From positions 1-64,000 of the forward strand of contig JARVKI010000096.1 in the NCBI GenBank assembly GCA_036674765.1: a stretch of 64,000 nt of DNA, read 5' to 3'. Positions 1 through 9,016 of this stretch are shown here, piece by piece; position 1 is the first letter of the stretch; each line of letters opens with the position of its first letter. The stretch is from Seiridium cupressi (Eukaryota; Ascomycota; Sordariomycetes; Amphisphaeriales; Sporocadaceae). The notes under the pieces are model-generated. The model was not told the DNA's origin, did no database searches, and saw nothing but the letters and a program-made list of their open reading frames with translations. A program made the translations under genes and the position numbers.

Positions 1-55
1 CCACAACCAACCTTTTGGTTGTTTTTTTTGCTAAAAGGTTTTGTTTTTGCCCTTC

Positions 56-87
<32 letters not shown>

Positions 88-120
88 TTTCTGTGCCCCC
101 CCCCCCCCCCCCCCCCCGTC
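1..120. repeat. Low-complexity T-run and C-run
   Basis: A C-rich stretch ends near 63. It is followed by an uninterrupted run of about 27 T (64-90), the spacer CTGTG, and a run of about 22 C (96-117). An eight-base inverted repeat (3-10 with 15-22, loop CCTT) sits at the very left edge. Any reading frame through this stretch is homopolymer-derived and is not called as a gene. Runs of this purity are often assembly or sequencing artefacts, but a real microsatellite cannot be excluded. Confidence 0.8.
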
Positions 121-847
121 TTGGTCTCTGTCTCCCTCTTGGTGGTTCTTCTGGTCAACTGTCTCTCGTCCCTTGGTGGTGTGTTGTCGGTGTGGTCGTC
201 TTGTCCGTCTCTCCTGGTGTCTCTTTCTGGTTGACTCTCTATCGTCTAGGTCTGGCTTCCTTCGGGGAGGGGTTTTGGTGCAGTTTACTGCGCGTGTTTA
301 CCCGGATTTTCGGACCCCCTTTCAGTGCCGTCGTCAGCTTGACTGACGCAGTGCAGAAGGGTAGCTTTTGGCACACTATGCATCTAGATCTACTACTCTC
401 ACACCAATCACTCCAGGTGCAACAGAGTGGTTCGTTAATGGTCATCATCAGCAAGCCGCGCCTTTGACTCGAACAGACTCACGCACATTTCGCACATCTC
501 CAGAGCCCTTTAGATGCAACAGCCCTGGTTGATCTTTTCTGATTGTCGTGATGGTCGAGGTTAACTCACTGTTCAAGGATACCTTTTGCAGGGCCAGTCA
601 TCCAAATACTACTGACATTCGCCATCAACATCAGTAATCTATAAACTCAGAACCAATCCGAAGCTGCTATAAGTCATTCATAGCTGATGTTTCCGCTATG
701 TTATCACTTGGCATTGGTCCGATCAGCATGTCTCGGTACAGGTAGGTAGCTTCATCTCCATGACGAGATAATATGAGCATAACTTGCGCAAGCCCGAGCA
801 GCAAATGGCCGAAGTCAAAAGAGTTCCCTCGTACTGCAGGCTCCACC

Positions 848-1118
848 TATATGTATATATATAGCTACCTCCTCCCCCGTCCAGAGATCTTTTCCTGACC
901 TTTTCTTCCGTCCGTCTTCAACAATCACAAACCTCAGATTTGCAATACATCTAGAGTTATCCAAGTCACTCAACACTCATACGACATACTCTGTCCTTCC
1001 TACAAGTTCTTTCAAAGCACACAAGAACACCCTAGTCTTGAACAAAAGACATTCTCTCTCACACACCAACACCTCACCTTCATTTACCCTCTCAACCCAA
1101 CCAACTCAACCCATCACG
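848..1118 (+). promoter_or_regulatory. TATA-like box and CT-rich leader of the secreted-protein gene
   Basis: A TATATATATA-type tract lies at 854-864. It is followed by a pyrimidine-rich, ATG-poor leader containing CTCCTCCCCC, TTTTCCTGACC and several CA/CT tracts up to the start codon at 1119. TATA boxes with CT-rich leaders are typical of strongly expressed, often inducible, filamentous-fungal genes. Assignment as the core promoter is inference from position. One upstream in-frame ATG is absent; the first good ATG is 1119. Confidence 0.4.
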
Positions 1119-1523
1119 ATGTATCTCAAGCAGTTGCTTACATCGCTCGTCCTTGTGACAGGTACGATGGCATCTCCTGTGCCTCACAATGTCACTGCGA
1201 CGACCACACCATCCAACGACACCTTGATGGCGCGGGCCGACGACCAATGGGGACGACCAGGCAAAGTCCCCTATCGCAAATTCCCCAAGTGTTATGTGGA
1301 TTGCTTCGACTCCGAGGGCACAGACGACAAGACCTGGCCCGCCATTGGCGACATTCGCGACCTGACGACATATGAGTTCTGCCACAGCCAGTACACATGG
1401 GTCGGCACTTGGTTCAAGGAACACCTTCAGTTCTGCACAGGAGGTGCTTGTGCATACTGCTCGCCGCAATGCAACCACGATGCCAAGGCGGTATTCGACA
1501 GCATCTGCCCGACATACGGTTGA
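1119..1523 (+). CDS. Small secreted cysteine-rich protein (134 aa), effector-like
   Basis: The product is an intronless 134-residue protein. Residues 1-19 form a signal peptide: a lysine near the start, a hydrophobic stretch (LLTSLVLVTG), then a T-M-A cleavage site before SPVP. The mature part carries exactly eight cysteines, an even number that suggests four disulfides, with spacing C-x3-C early and a C-x4-C-x2-C-x3-C cluster late. It also has two N-glycosylation sequons (NVT, NDT) near the N-terminus. The start at 1119 is preferred over an earlier in-frame codon because it puts the signal peptide first. I do not recognise a named family; the cysteine spacing does not match the CFEM pattern or a hydrophobin. 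Secreted, small and Cys-rich fits apoplastic effector candidates or antimicrobial proteins, but function is not shown by the sequence. Confidence 0.8.
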   Translation: MYLKQLLTSLVLVTGTMASPVPHNVTATTTPSNDTLMARADDQWGRPGKVPYRKFPKCYVDCFDSEGTDDKTWPAIGDIRDLTTYEFCHSQYTWVGTWFKEHLQFCTGGACAYCSPQCNHDAKAVFDSICPTYG

Positions 1524-2486
1524 TGGGGACAACGCCCAGAGGTGGGAAGATTCGACAACATACTCAGGGACTAGCTTGATTATCGGGAGGGAACCCATCT
1601 CCTGTCGCTGATTGGTCTTTTGTTTTTTTGAGCTGGTGCGGGAGTTATAATGAGGGCTTTATCGAGTAATTTGCCTCAACGGTCTGGAAGGATAATTGGA
1701 TTTGGGTTTAGGACAGCAGCACACGGCACTTATCCATGGGGGTACATAACGGGGTCTTGGGAGGTCTGTACAAACTAGTTGGTGAAAGGTAGTATCAATC
1801 AACACTACATTCACCCCAACCTATCTTGCACACTACCGGCGACACGTGATCTCTGCTAAGACTTGCCATAGAAACTGCTTGACTCCTCTCCTGGTAGATC
1901 TGTTTCATTGCCAACAAAGTCGATGACCATTTTGTGTTCTGCTATTCATGCTTCAATGATGAAGGATCTGATCTGTCCCAATTAGAATTTTGAACTACGG
2001 GTGCCTGAAGTATGTGGCATTATTCCCGCATATATCTCATAATAACGCACGCAATACAAGGTTCGCTGAGCATTGCCATCGGGCAGAATGCGAAAGAAAG
2101 ACCTGGGTTTGTGTCGAATCCGACCAGAACTGAATTTTCACAGCTCACGAGGGGATTTCTAGTGATCATTGATGATTCGATACAGTTTTTCCGGATATTC
2201 AGGAGTCTGCATGAGCTTTTTCAAGACTTCCTTTGACATGCTACTTAGTACACAGTAGGTGAACGGGATATGATTCAATCCATACTGCCAGTAGCTGACC
2301 AGTTACATCCCGGACTCAGATGAGATGAAATCACCTGGGATATAATATCGGTGCATAAGTCCTTCCATGTGTAGCTGAGAAGGTATCATGACTGCAGTAG
2401 CAAGATGTCAACTTATGTAACTCCGATATTGATGTGTTGAATATTATATATGCTCATCAAAATATGTACAGCGTAGCCGGATTCAA
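1524..2486. other. Intergenic, no gene seen
   Basis: This is the 3' region shared by the secreted-protein gene (plus) and the convergent minus-strand gene ending at 2487. Short frames such as 2012-2236 lack recognisable features. Nothing else supported. Confidence 0.5.
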
Positions 2487-3914
2487 TTACTTCGATATGC
2501 CAGTCGACGTCGGAGTGAACGCTGAAGTCAATATTATCAGGGGATCAATCGTCCCAAAGGTTTTTGATGCGGCTGTTGCCTCAACCGACCTCATGCCTTG
2601 CATCGTCTCCTCGAGCGAACGCATTCTGGCCTCCAGCTGCCCAGTCCATAGCGCAATTTTCGACTCGATGCTCGAAAGCTTACCTGCCGTCAGCGATCCG
2701 TCGCTGGGTGAGTCCTTGGTCTTCTGGAGCTTTGTTAGATCATCTCGGATCTTGTCAGCACCATCCTTCACCAACTCTAGTAGTGCATGTGCGTCTTTGA
2801 AGTGGCCCGAGATTTCCTCGATATAATTTGCATCATCCAGCCCTGATTTGGTGTTCTTGTCAGCGCTCTCAATCCCTTGTTCGAGCACCTCGACTTTCTT
2901 CCTCGCGATGTCGGTGCTCTCTATTACCAGCTTGACCTGGGCAATCGAGCTGCTGATGAGGATATCGTAAACCTTTACGATTTCCCAAGTCTGACAGCGC
3001 GCTGCGTCGAGACAGAGCCATCGCGTATCCTTTGAGACCGCACCTTGCAGAGACGCCTTGGCCACCTTGTTTGCCACCACAAGACGCTCAGCCGTCTCCC
3101 TGACCTGCTTGAAGAAAGAACCAAGATCGAGGATTACGTTGCTGTAGTCGGCGCTGTAACTGAAGAGCCCCATCTGCGGCGTGTGTTCTTTGGCCTCGTT
3201 GAGTGGGCCCAGCTGGTAAGCATCCGCTTTCCTCGCCGCCTCGATGAGCTTGTCCGGTAGACCAGCGCGCTTGTCAACGTATTTGAATATCTTCTCGTAT
3301 TTCGATTGTGTCTCCAAGATCTTGAAGAATGTTGACTCTGGCAACGGAGGCAGGCGGCATAGGTCTATTGGGAGATGTGATGCGATCACTGGTACCATGG
3401 GGAACTGACAGGCGTGGTGGCGAATCTCATATACCTTTGCAAAGCCACCGCTGTTCAGGGTCCATAGGGCGAGGTATGAGATCACTGCCGCCAAGATTGG
3501 AAGTTGGAGCCGCAGGGCCAATTGTGTAAGGTCGGGTAATAACCCGGAGTGCTCTTTGTTGACAATATCGCCCGTGTCTTCGTAGCTACTTCCCTCCGCG
3601 GTCGCCAGACTTGACCTCCTTGGAACATCGCTCGGGAGCTCGCGTATCTTGATGGCCGAGACTTCGGACGGAGATGGAACGCTGAATATGCTTCCAGTAC
3701 GAATACGATCGATGTTGATATTGCAACTTGGCCTCCTCGGGTGATTGCCTGTCAGGCTGATCGTCGAGCCACGGCGATCTTTGGGTCCCTTCACCGCTCG
3801 CAGTCGTGCTATTGGGGACTGTGGAGGGTCCTCTGATGACCTAAAATCGATCGAATGTTCTCCCGTGCGCCATAGTGGTGATGTTGGCGTTCTCGTTGGG
3901 CTGTCCGTCGTCAT
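2487..3914 (-). CDS. Fungal hypothetical protein with one membrane segment and a long helical region (475 aa)
   Basis: A single open frame of 475 codons. Residues 1 to about 125 are disordered and rich in Ser, Pro, Arg and Thr, with several SP/TP sites. A hydrophobic segment (ILAAVISYLALWTL) at about 140-155 is a likely membrane span or anchor. From about 190 to 450 the sequence is charged and heptad-like (ETAERLVVANKVAK, ARKKVEVLEQGIE, KIRDDLTKLQKTK), which suggests a coiled helical bundle. I do not recognise a catalytic motif or named family. Its length, codon use and lack of internal stops support a real gene. Possible roles are a membrane-tethered scaffold or organelle-shaping protein, but this is only inference. 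The neighbour at 4737-6997 is on the same strand and separated by about 0.8 kb. Confidence 0.7.
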   Translation of the reverse strand: MTTDSPTRTPTSPLWRTGEHSIDFRSSEDPPQSPIARLRAVKGPKDRRGSTISLTGNHPRRPSCNINIDRIRTGSIFSVPSPSEVSAIKIRELPSDVPRRSSLATAEGSSYEDTGDIVNKEHSGLLPDLTQLALRLQLPILAAVISYLALWTLNSGGFAKVYEIRHHACQFPMVPVIASHLPIDLCRLPPLPESTFFKILETQSKYEKIFKYVDKRAGLPDKLIEAARKADAYQLGPLNEAKEHTPQMGLFSYSADYSNVILDLGSFFKQVRETAERLVVANKVAKASLQGAVSKDTRWLCLDAARCQTWEIVKVYDILISSSIAQVKLVIESTDIARKKVEVLEQGIESADKNTKSGLDDANYIEEISGHFKDAHALLELVKDGADKIRDDLTKLQKTKDSPSDGSLTAGKLSSIESKIALWTGQLEARMRSLEETMQGMRSVEATAASKTFGTIDPLIILTSAFTPTSTGISK

Positions 3915-4736
3915 AGCTTCCCTGGTACGCGTGGACCGTCAGCTTCGGACGGATATCGTAAATAAGCAAAACGTCATATCAAAACATTGAGATATGCCCA
4001 AAATCTAACCGGTCTTCTTTGTGTCAAAACTGGGCTCAGTCATGCTTTGTCTTTTGCCTTTGGCGCCCATCCTGAACGCGGATCGCCGCTTCGATTGGCA
4101 GCAAAACAAAGCCAAGCACCTCGCTATCGAGCAGCGTTTGGCACATTATCATTTCACGAGTTTGAGTCAACTTGTGAAGAGGGTTTATTTGCCCAGTCAG
4201 GGCCTTCAGAAGATACGCGCAAGTTCTGGAGGTCGTCACGATTCAGGATCCAAGAGCTCCCAGTAACGCGCGCCATCCAGTGCTTTCGCGGTGTTCGGGA
4301 CTCTTACAATTCCAACCGTCCATATGGATTCTGCTATTCTGGGAGCAAAAGCGTGCCAGTCGAAATACTTAACGAGACCATATTCGAGTGGCTTACGATT
4401 GAATAGGCCGACACTAGGCAAATCACCATGTCTTTAGCGAAATACAGAGAGGCCGGACATTGAACTGTGGCTTTGGCGGAAAGATTACAGCTCCGAGAAA
4501 TCGAGTGCAATTCAGTAAGTATGGCTTGTTTCAGTTGCCTTTTCAGCCATATGAGCCATGCGAGCCATCTATGAACCCTCCTAAGAACGCCAATACTCGA
4601 GCAAATTTCGCTCTAATACTTCAGTCTCATGATGTCTTTACATTATCACCGACATAGTGTCGGATGTCCCACTTCAGCAAGGCCACCAAGATCCTTGTTA
4701 CCCTCCAACATAGAATGCAGAGCCAGTAACTTTTCG
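3915..4736. other. Intergenic, no convincing gene
   Basis: Region between two minus-strand genes: promoter of the membrane/coiled protein and 3' region of the J-domain gene. A 139-codon plus-strand frame (3987-4406) exists but shows no recognisable motif and is overlapped by other equally long frames, so it is not called. Confidence 0.45.
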
Positions 4737-6997
4737 TTAATAGCCCGCCCACTCGCTAATTTTGACCGCGCCCTTGGCAACGGATACTGGACTGGCTGCG
4801 ATCGCATTATGTAAGGCCTCGACTTCCAGGAAGATTGCCCAAGCAATACCGACCTTGCGATCAACCACGCACTCTGAGACGGGGCCGAAGCACTCCATGG
4901 CCTGCTTCAACAAGGGTTCTGTAATCCCTTTGGCGAGGGTTGCACCCCTAATCGCAGCTTTGGTGGCATTTGAGTGGCCAAAATCCATCTGGTTCCGGAA
5001 ATCAGGGATCAAGGATCGTGGATCTGGACCCGTTGAAGAGCCTGCAGGCTTCCATTGATTTACGTTAGACTTGACGCAATGCTTGGCCAAGTGACCTGTC
5101 CCACCACAGTTATAGCAGCTTCGAGGCTGTGAACAATTTCGAGCCAGGTGACCGGATTGGCCACAGATGTAGCATGAAAACGCTGGCTGAGGCTTTTGAC
5201 CATTCGTGTAGGGTTTCCGGTTACGTGATGGCCCAGTAGGTGGTGGAGAGCTGAAGTCATTGTTGACATGGGCCTCGTCTTCAGAGACTTCCTCGTGCTC
5301 AAGTGGTTCAGGGGCTGGAGGGGGGAATGGTTGAAGCCCTGGGATCCCAGTTGATTTGACTGCAGGCTGACTGGGTGATGGTGCTATGGGAGTGGAAGCC
5401 TTGTTGCTTGAGCCGTTGATGTAAGGCTTGGCCACCTGAGAGGTAGGCTCGATCGTAGGTTTCTTCGCGTACCCATTCATACCATTCACGTGTGCTTGAT
5501 GCCTCGTACCATTTACTTGTGTTGGATGCTTCGTACCATTCATCTGTGTCGGGTATTGTATCCCATTCACGTTAGTTTGGTGCTTCGGTAGTTGGGCTTG
5601 AACTGGTTTGGCTGTGCCATTTGGAGTTGGTGAGCTTCTCTGGGCACTCTTTTGTCCAAACGTTCCGTTAATCCTCACCCCAGGTATCGATATTGGAGGC
5701 GCTGATTCGTGGACCGGACTCTTTTGAGATGGTGTGGTAGAGTTTGGCCGTTTGTTCTTCTTCGCCTTCTTTGATGATTGCCCATTGACACCGCCATACT
5801 TGGCCTCAACATCCTTGTGAACAGGACCTTGAGAGCTATTATGTGCAGCTGGCACCTGCTTTTCCGTGTCTATTGATGGTGCTAGTTTGGGCTTGCTTGG
5901 CACAGGGATGACTTCTGGAACGTGTTCCGGCTCCGGATCTGGCTTGGCCACGGGTACTGATTCCTGTTCCAATTCGTATTTCTCTTCTAGCTCTGGCTCT
6001 GGCTCCGGCTCTGGTTCAGGTTCAGGTTCAGGCTTTGCCTTTGGTTTTGGGATATCTTCCCCCTTCAATCGTGTTTCTGAGAATTTAGTAACACATTGTT
6101 GACATAAAAAGCTTGAGCAAAAAGGGCACTCGAATGCTGTCATGCCACCTTTCCTGCCGCAAGTGCCGCACTTGAACTTCTTTCTCTGCGGAACCTTGGC
6201 GCAGAAATCCGAATGTAGACAGGTAGCAAGCTTCTCATCCTTGGTGACCGCGCCAGCCTTTATCCAACGCTCTTCCTGCTTCCGTCTTTCACAATCTTTG
6301 CGGGTATCTTTCTCCTTCTGGTTCGCATCCTCTTCGGCCTTCTTGGCTAATTCCCTGGCTTTCTTCTTGATAACCTCGGCTTCTTCCCTTTTCCGGCGCT
6401 CCTCTTGCATGATCTTTACACGTTCAAACTCCCTGCGCTCCTGCTCCTGGAAGTATTTCTCCATATCCTCGTACGAGCGAAAACGAGAGCCACCAAATGT
6501 GAAGCCGCTGGAGCGGTGGCCGCTGTTGAAAAAGGGTCTGGGACCAGCACCAGAACCGCCGGCGCCAAAGGCGAAGTCATAGAAGAAATCATCATCCTCG
6601 TCGTCATCGTAGTCCGAGTACCATTCTCCATCTTCGTAATAGTCCTCGTCGTAGCAATGTCCGCAGGTGCAAGTTGCGCGGGACGTCGGGAAGGTGTCGT
6701 ATCGCTTCCGTCCAGCGGTACTGGAAAGCGTCTCGTAGGCTTGCTGGACCTGCGCAATACGGTCAACTAACTGTGGGAGAAACTTGGCTGGGCGGAACAG
6801 ATTTGGGAGTACCCAGTGCTAGAGCAGCCACTCACCCGTTGGAATTTGTTCGTAGCTGCGTCCTCGCTTTCGGGGTTCTTGTCCGGATGGTGTACTCGAG
6901 CCAGTCGTCTGTACGCAGTGGTGATTTCCTGCAACGTGGCGGACCTCGAGACTTCCAGCTCGGCATAGTAGTCGAAGGAGGGGGCGGGCGGTGGCAT
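4737..6997 (-). CDS. J-domain protein with Cys-rich zinc ribbon, two CCHC zinc knuckles and RRM-like C-terminus
   Basis: Two exons (6836-6997 and 4737-6749; 86-nt intron) encode about 724 aa. The splice restores the J-domain helix III/IV junction (FQR joined to VQQAYETL). Order: J domain 1-75 with the HPD triad (VHHPDKNPES); an acidic Asp/Glu patch; a charged Arg/Glu-rich coiled region; a Cys-rich zinc-binding segment (CGTCGRK and CPFC-x4-LCQQC); an EP-repeat tract; a low-complexity region with a repeated NGT/HPTQ unit of about 10 residues; two zinc knuckles (CYICGQSGHLARNC and CYNCGGTGHLAKHC); and a C-terminal RRM-like fold (ending KISEWAGY). The HPD motif implies Hsp70 stimulation. CCHC knuckles plus an RRM imply single-stranded RNA binding. 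The combined architecture suggests an RNA-linked Hsp70 co-chaperone, which is inference. The gene model's second intron end is chosen from protein fit; an alternative upstream AG would add seven in-frame codons. Confidence 0.85.
5475..5585 (-). repeat. Coding tandem repeat, about 30-nt unit (NGT-HPTQ-V)
   Basis: Inside the J-domain gene, about four degenerate copies of a 30-nt unit encode repeats of the pattern x-N-G-T-x-H-x-T-Q-V. The copies differ at single bases but keep the frame. Confidence 0.7.
5990..6040 (-). repeat. Coding hexanucleotide repeat encoding Glu-Pro (EP) runs
   Basis: GGCTCT/GGCTCC/GGTTCA hexamers on the plus strand read as alternating Pro-Glu on the minus strand within the J-domain gene, giving about seven EP dipeptides. 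It is length-variable sequence by nature. Confidence 0.75.
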
Positions 6998-8410
6998 ATC
7001 GTCAGCTTGGTGGTCGTGAAGCCGAAGCTCAGACCGATAGCGGGAGCCACGGATGAGAATAGGGCATTGACTGAGCAGAGGTCAATTGAAACGGGGCAAT
7101 GGGCCTGGAAGCCCTGGTTATTCGCTCAATCCGAGAGGGAAAATTGTTCTCGTGTCCGGCAGCGAGCAGAACTCCGGAGTGTCGAGCTCTGTGTCCGATA
7201 AGACGGGCGATGAAACCTGGGGTTGCTTGCCTTTCCCCCAACTGAACCCCAGGAAAAGAAAGTTCACGGCTCAGCAAACGGCCTAAGGCTACTAAGGCAT
7301 CCTCCCCCGTACGATCCACTCTCGGGCGTGCCTGGTTACCTAGAAAGGGTCTCCAGGTGCCTGACGCTCGCTATGTAATTCAACCAAGCCAGAGGAAGGC
7401 GCAGTCATGAGAGGAAGGCAAACAGAGAGCAATTGGGGAGAAATGTGAAGGGCGCTGCCCTGCTTTAGGCGTATGCCGATACCCAGGATAAAGTTAGGTT
7501 TCTGCGTGACGACCCCACCAACTACTTCAACGTGCTCTTCCTGCATCCGATGTGACCAAGGATTTGGGTATCGGGGATGTGTTGTGCTAGAAGAAGATCG
7601 TAAATGCTAGGATGCCATGCTGCAACAGGCTGGCATGCCCATGTCTACCTTCGCTTCGAGCATGGCCATGGCTGAGAACACGATATTGAACTGAGGGGTC
7701 AGCAGCATACTGCCGTAAGGGAGGGGCTGACTTGCATTAGGATCGTCCAATAAGACGGCCCAACTATGAGACTGGTGTTGGCAGATATATCAGTCGCACT
7801 CTACGATCGGCATTCGGAAGCAATGGGAAATGGAGTTGCCCAAGCAATTCTCAATGAGACACTACACGCAAATTGAGAGCAAGTGACACAGACTAACGTT
7901 AGCTCTGATCCCTGCCAGACTCTATGTACATCGCGGATAACACAAAGTCCATATCTCGTCGTTATTCGTGAGCTGAAGGGTCCCTATTGCTACGTGCATG
8001 CCACTTCAGGCCTTTTATCGGCAGAGGGACATTGGGCTGATTCTCCTTATGTCTGTAGTTCGAAGATGCGTGCCATCTCCACGAATGGCATTCCGGAGTC
8101 TAGGTTTCTGTACAATAATGATTTGAAAGGACCATACCGTACATCCCAGGAGACCGCGTATGGACATGCCAGACTGAGATTGCCTTGAAACTCCAGATAT
8201 ACAGCATCATGACCGATCCCCTCTATCCTCTTCGGGAGGATCGTAGCCACCAGTGATTACTCGCAATCATGATAAGACTCTTGAACATGTTTCTCAAGTT
8301 CTGTTTTCGGATTCATCCTGCAATTGGTTGAAGATTAACAAGTATACTGGTGCGAAAAACAATATGGACTGTAACTATGGCAGGACGTTGATTGCGCCGG
8401 CTCCGTCAAT
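6998..8410. other. Intergenic, no gene seen
   Basis: Upstream region of the J-domain gene and 3' region of the Vma22-like gene, both minus strand. Frames here are short, mutually overlapping and without motifs. Confidence 0.5.
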
Positions 8411-9016
8411 TTAGGCTGTGAGTTCCTTGTTCAAGATACCATCCTGATGCTTTTTTGCTACAGCTTCTGCCTTGGCTCGCTTTTTGCGTGCCCTGCGAAC
8501 TTCAATCTCGACTTGTTGCATCTCAACGTTGATGGAAATCAGTCGAGGTATGACTTGCTCCACTGCCATGATGCTTTGGCCTTGAGCTTGACGCAAAGGC
8601 AACGGTGTCAGCAAGCCGAACCACTGCAGCGGATCTTTCCTCTTCGGCCGCTTGTTGGTGTTCAGCTCTGTTTCCTCCAGATGATCGTCAACATCGCTGT
8701 GATCTATATCCCCTCCTTCTGTCTTCGGCACATCTGAGCTCGCCTCCAAGGGTTCTGTTGTCTCTTCCGTACTGGCCACTTTCAGGCTCAGATTATCACC
8801 ATTACTGGTAGCAACGTTGGTCCTCCTGGTTGCCTGCATCCGCTCGTCATAGAAATCCGGACCATATCTCATGCCTCGTTCCGCTGAAAAGTTCGCACGG
8901 GCGATGTTTTGATAGATGCCAGTCTGCAAGTTGCTCAGTTCTGTGCGGAGGGTGGTGTACTCATGGAGGAGCTGCAAGTAACGCTCCAAAAGAGCGTCAA
9001 TCTCGTTGACTTCCAT
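8411..9016 (-). CDS. vma22: V-ATPase assembly factor, Vma22/CCDC115 family (201 aa)
   Basis: This family acts at the ER with Vma12 and Vma21 to assemble the V0 sector of the vacuolar proton ATPase. The diagnostic block is near the C-terminus: DPLQWFGLLTPLPLRQAQGQ, matching the conserved D-P-x-x-W-F-G-[IL]-L-x-P-x-x-L-R-x-A-Q of CCDC115/Vma22. It is preceded by an N-terminal helical hairpin (ID-LLERYLQLLHEYTTLRTEL) and an acidic linker, and followed by a charged helix (ARKKRAKAEAVAKK). The start at 9016 (MEVNEID) is preferred because homologues begin just before the first helix; the frame stays open upstream to 9097 with two further ATGs near 9087-9097, which would add 27 residues of no helix content. 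About 200 aa fits the family. No intron is needed. Confidence 0.8.
   Translation of the reverse strand: MEVNEIDALLERYLQLLHEYTTLRTELSNLQTGIYQNIARANFSAERGMRYGPDFYDERMQATRRTNVATSNGDNLSLKVASTEETTEPLEASSDVPKTEGGDIDHSDVDDHLEETELNTNKRPKRKDPLQWFGLLTPLPLRQAQGQSIMAVEQVIPRLISINVEMQQVEIEVRRARKKRAKAEAVAKKHQDGILNKELTA

Noticed and set aside
3987..4406. 139-codon plus-strand frame
   Set aside because: Unusual composition, overlapped by three other frames, and located in the promoter side of a minus-strand gene.
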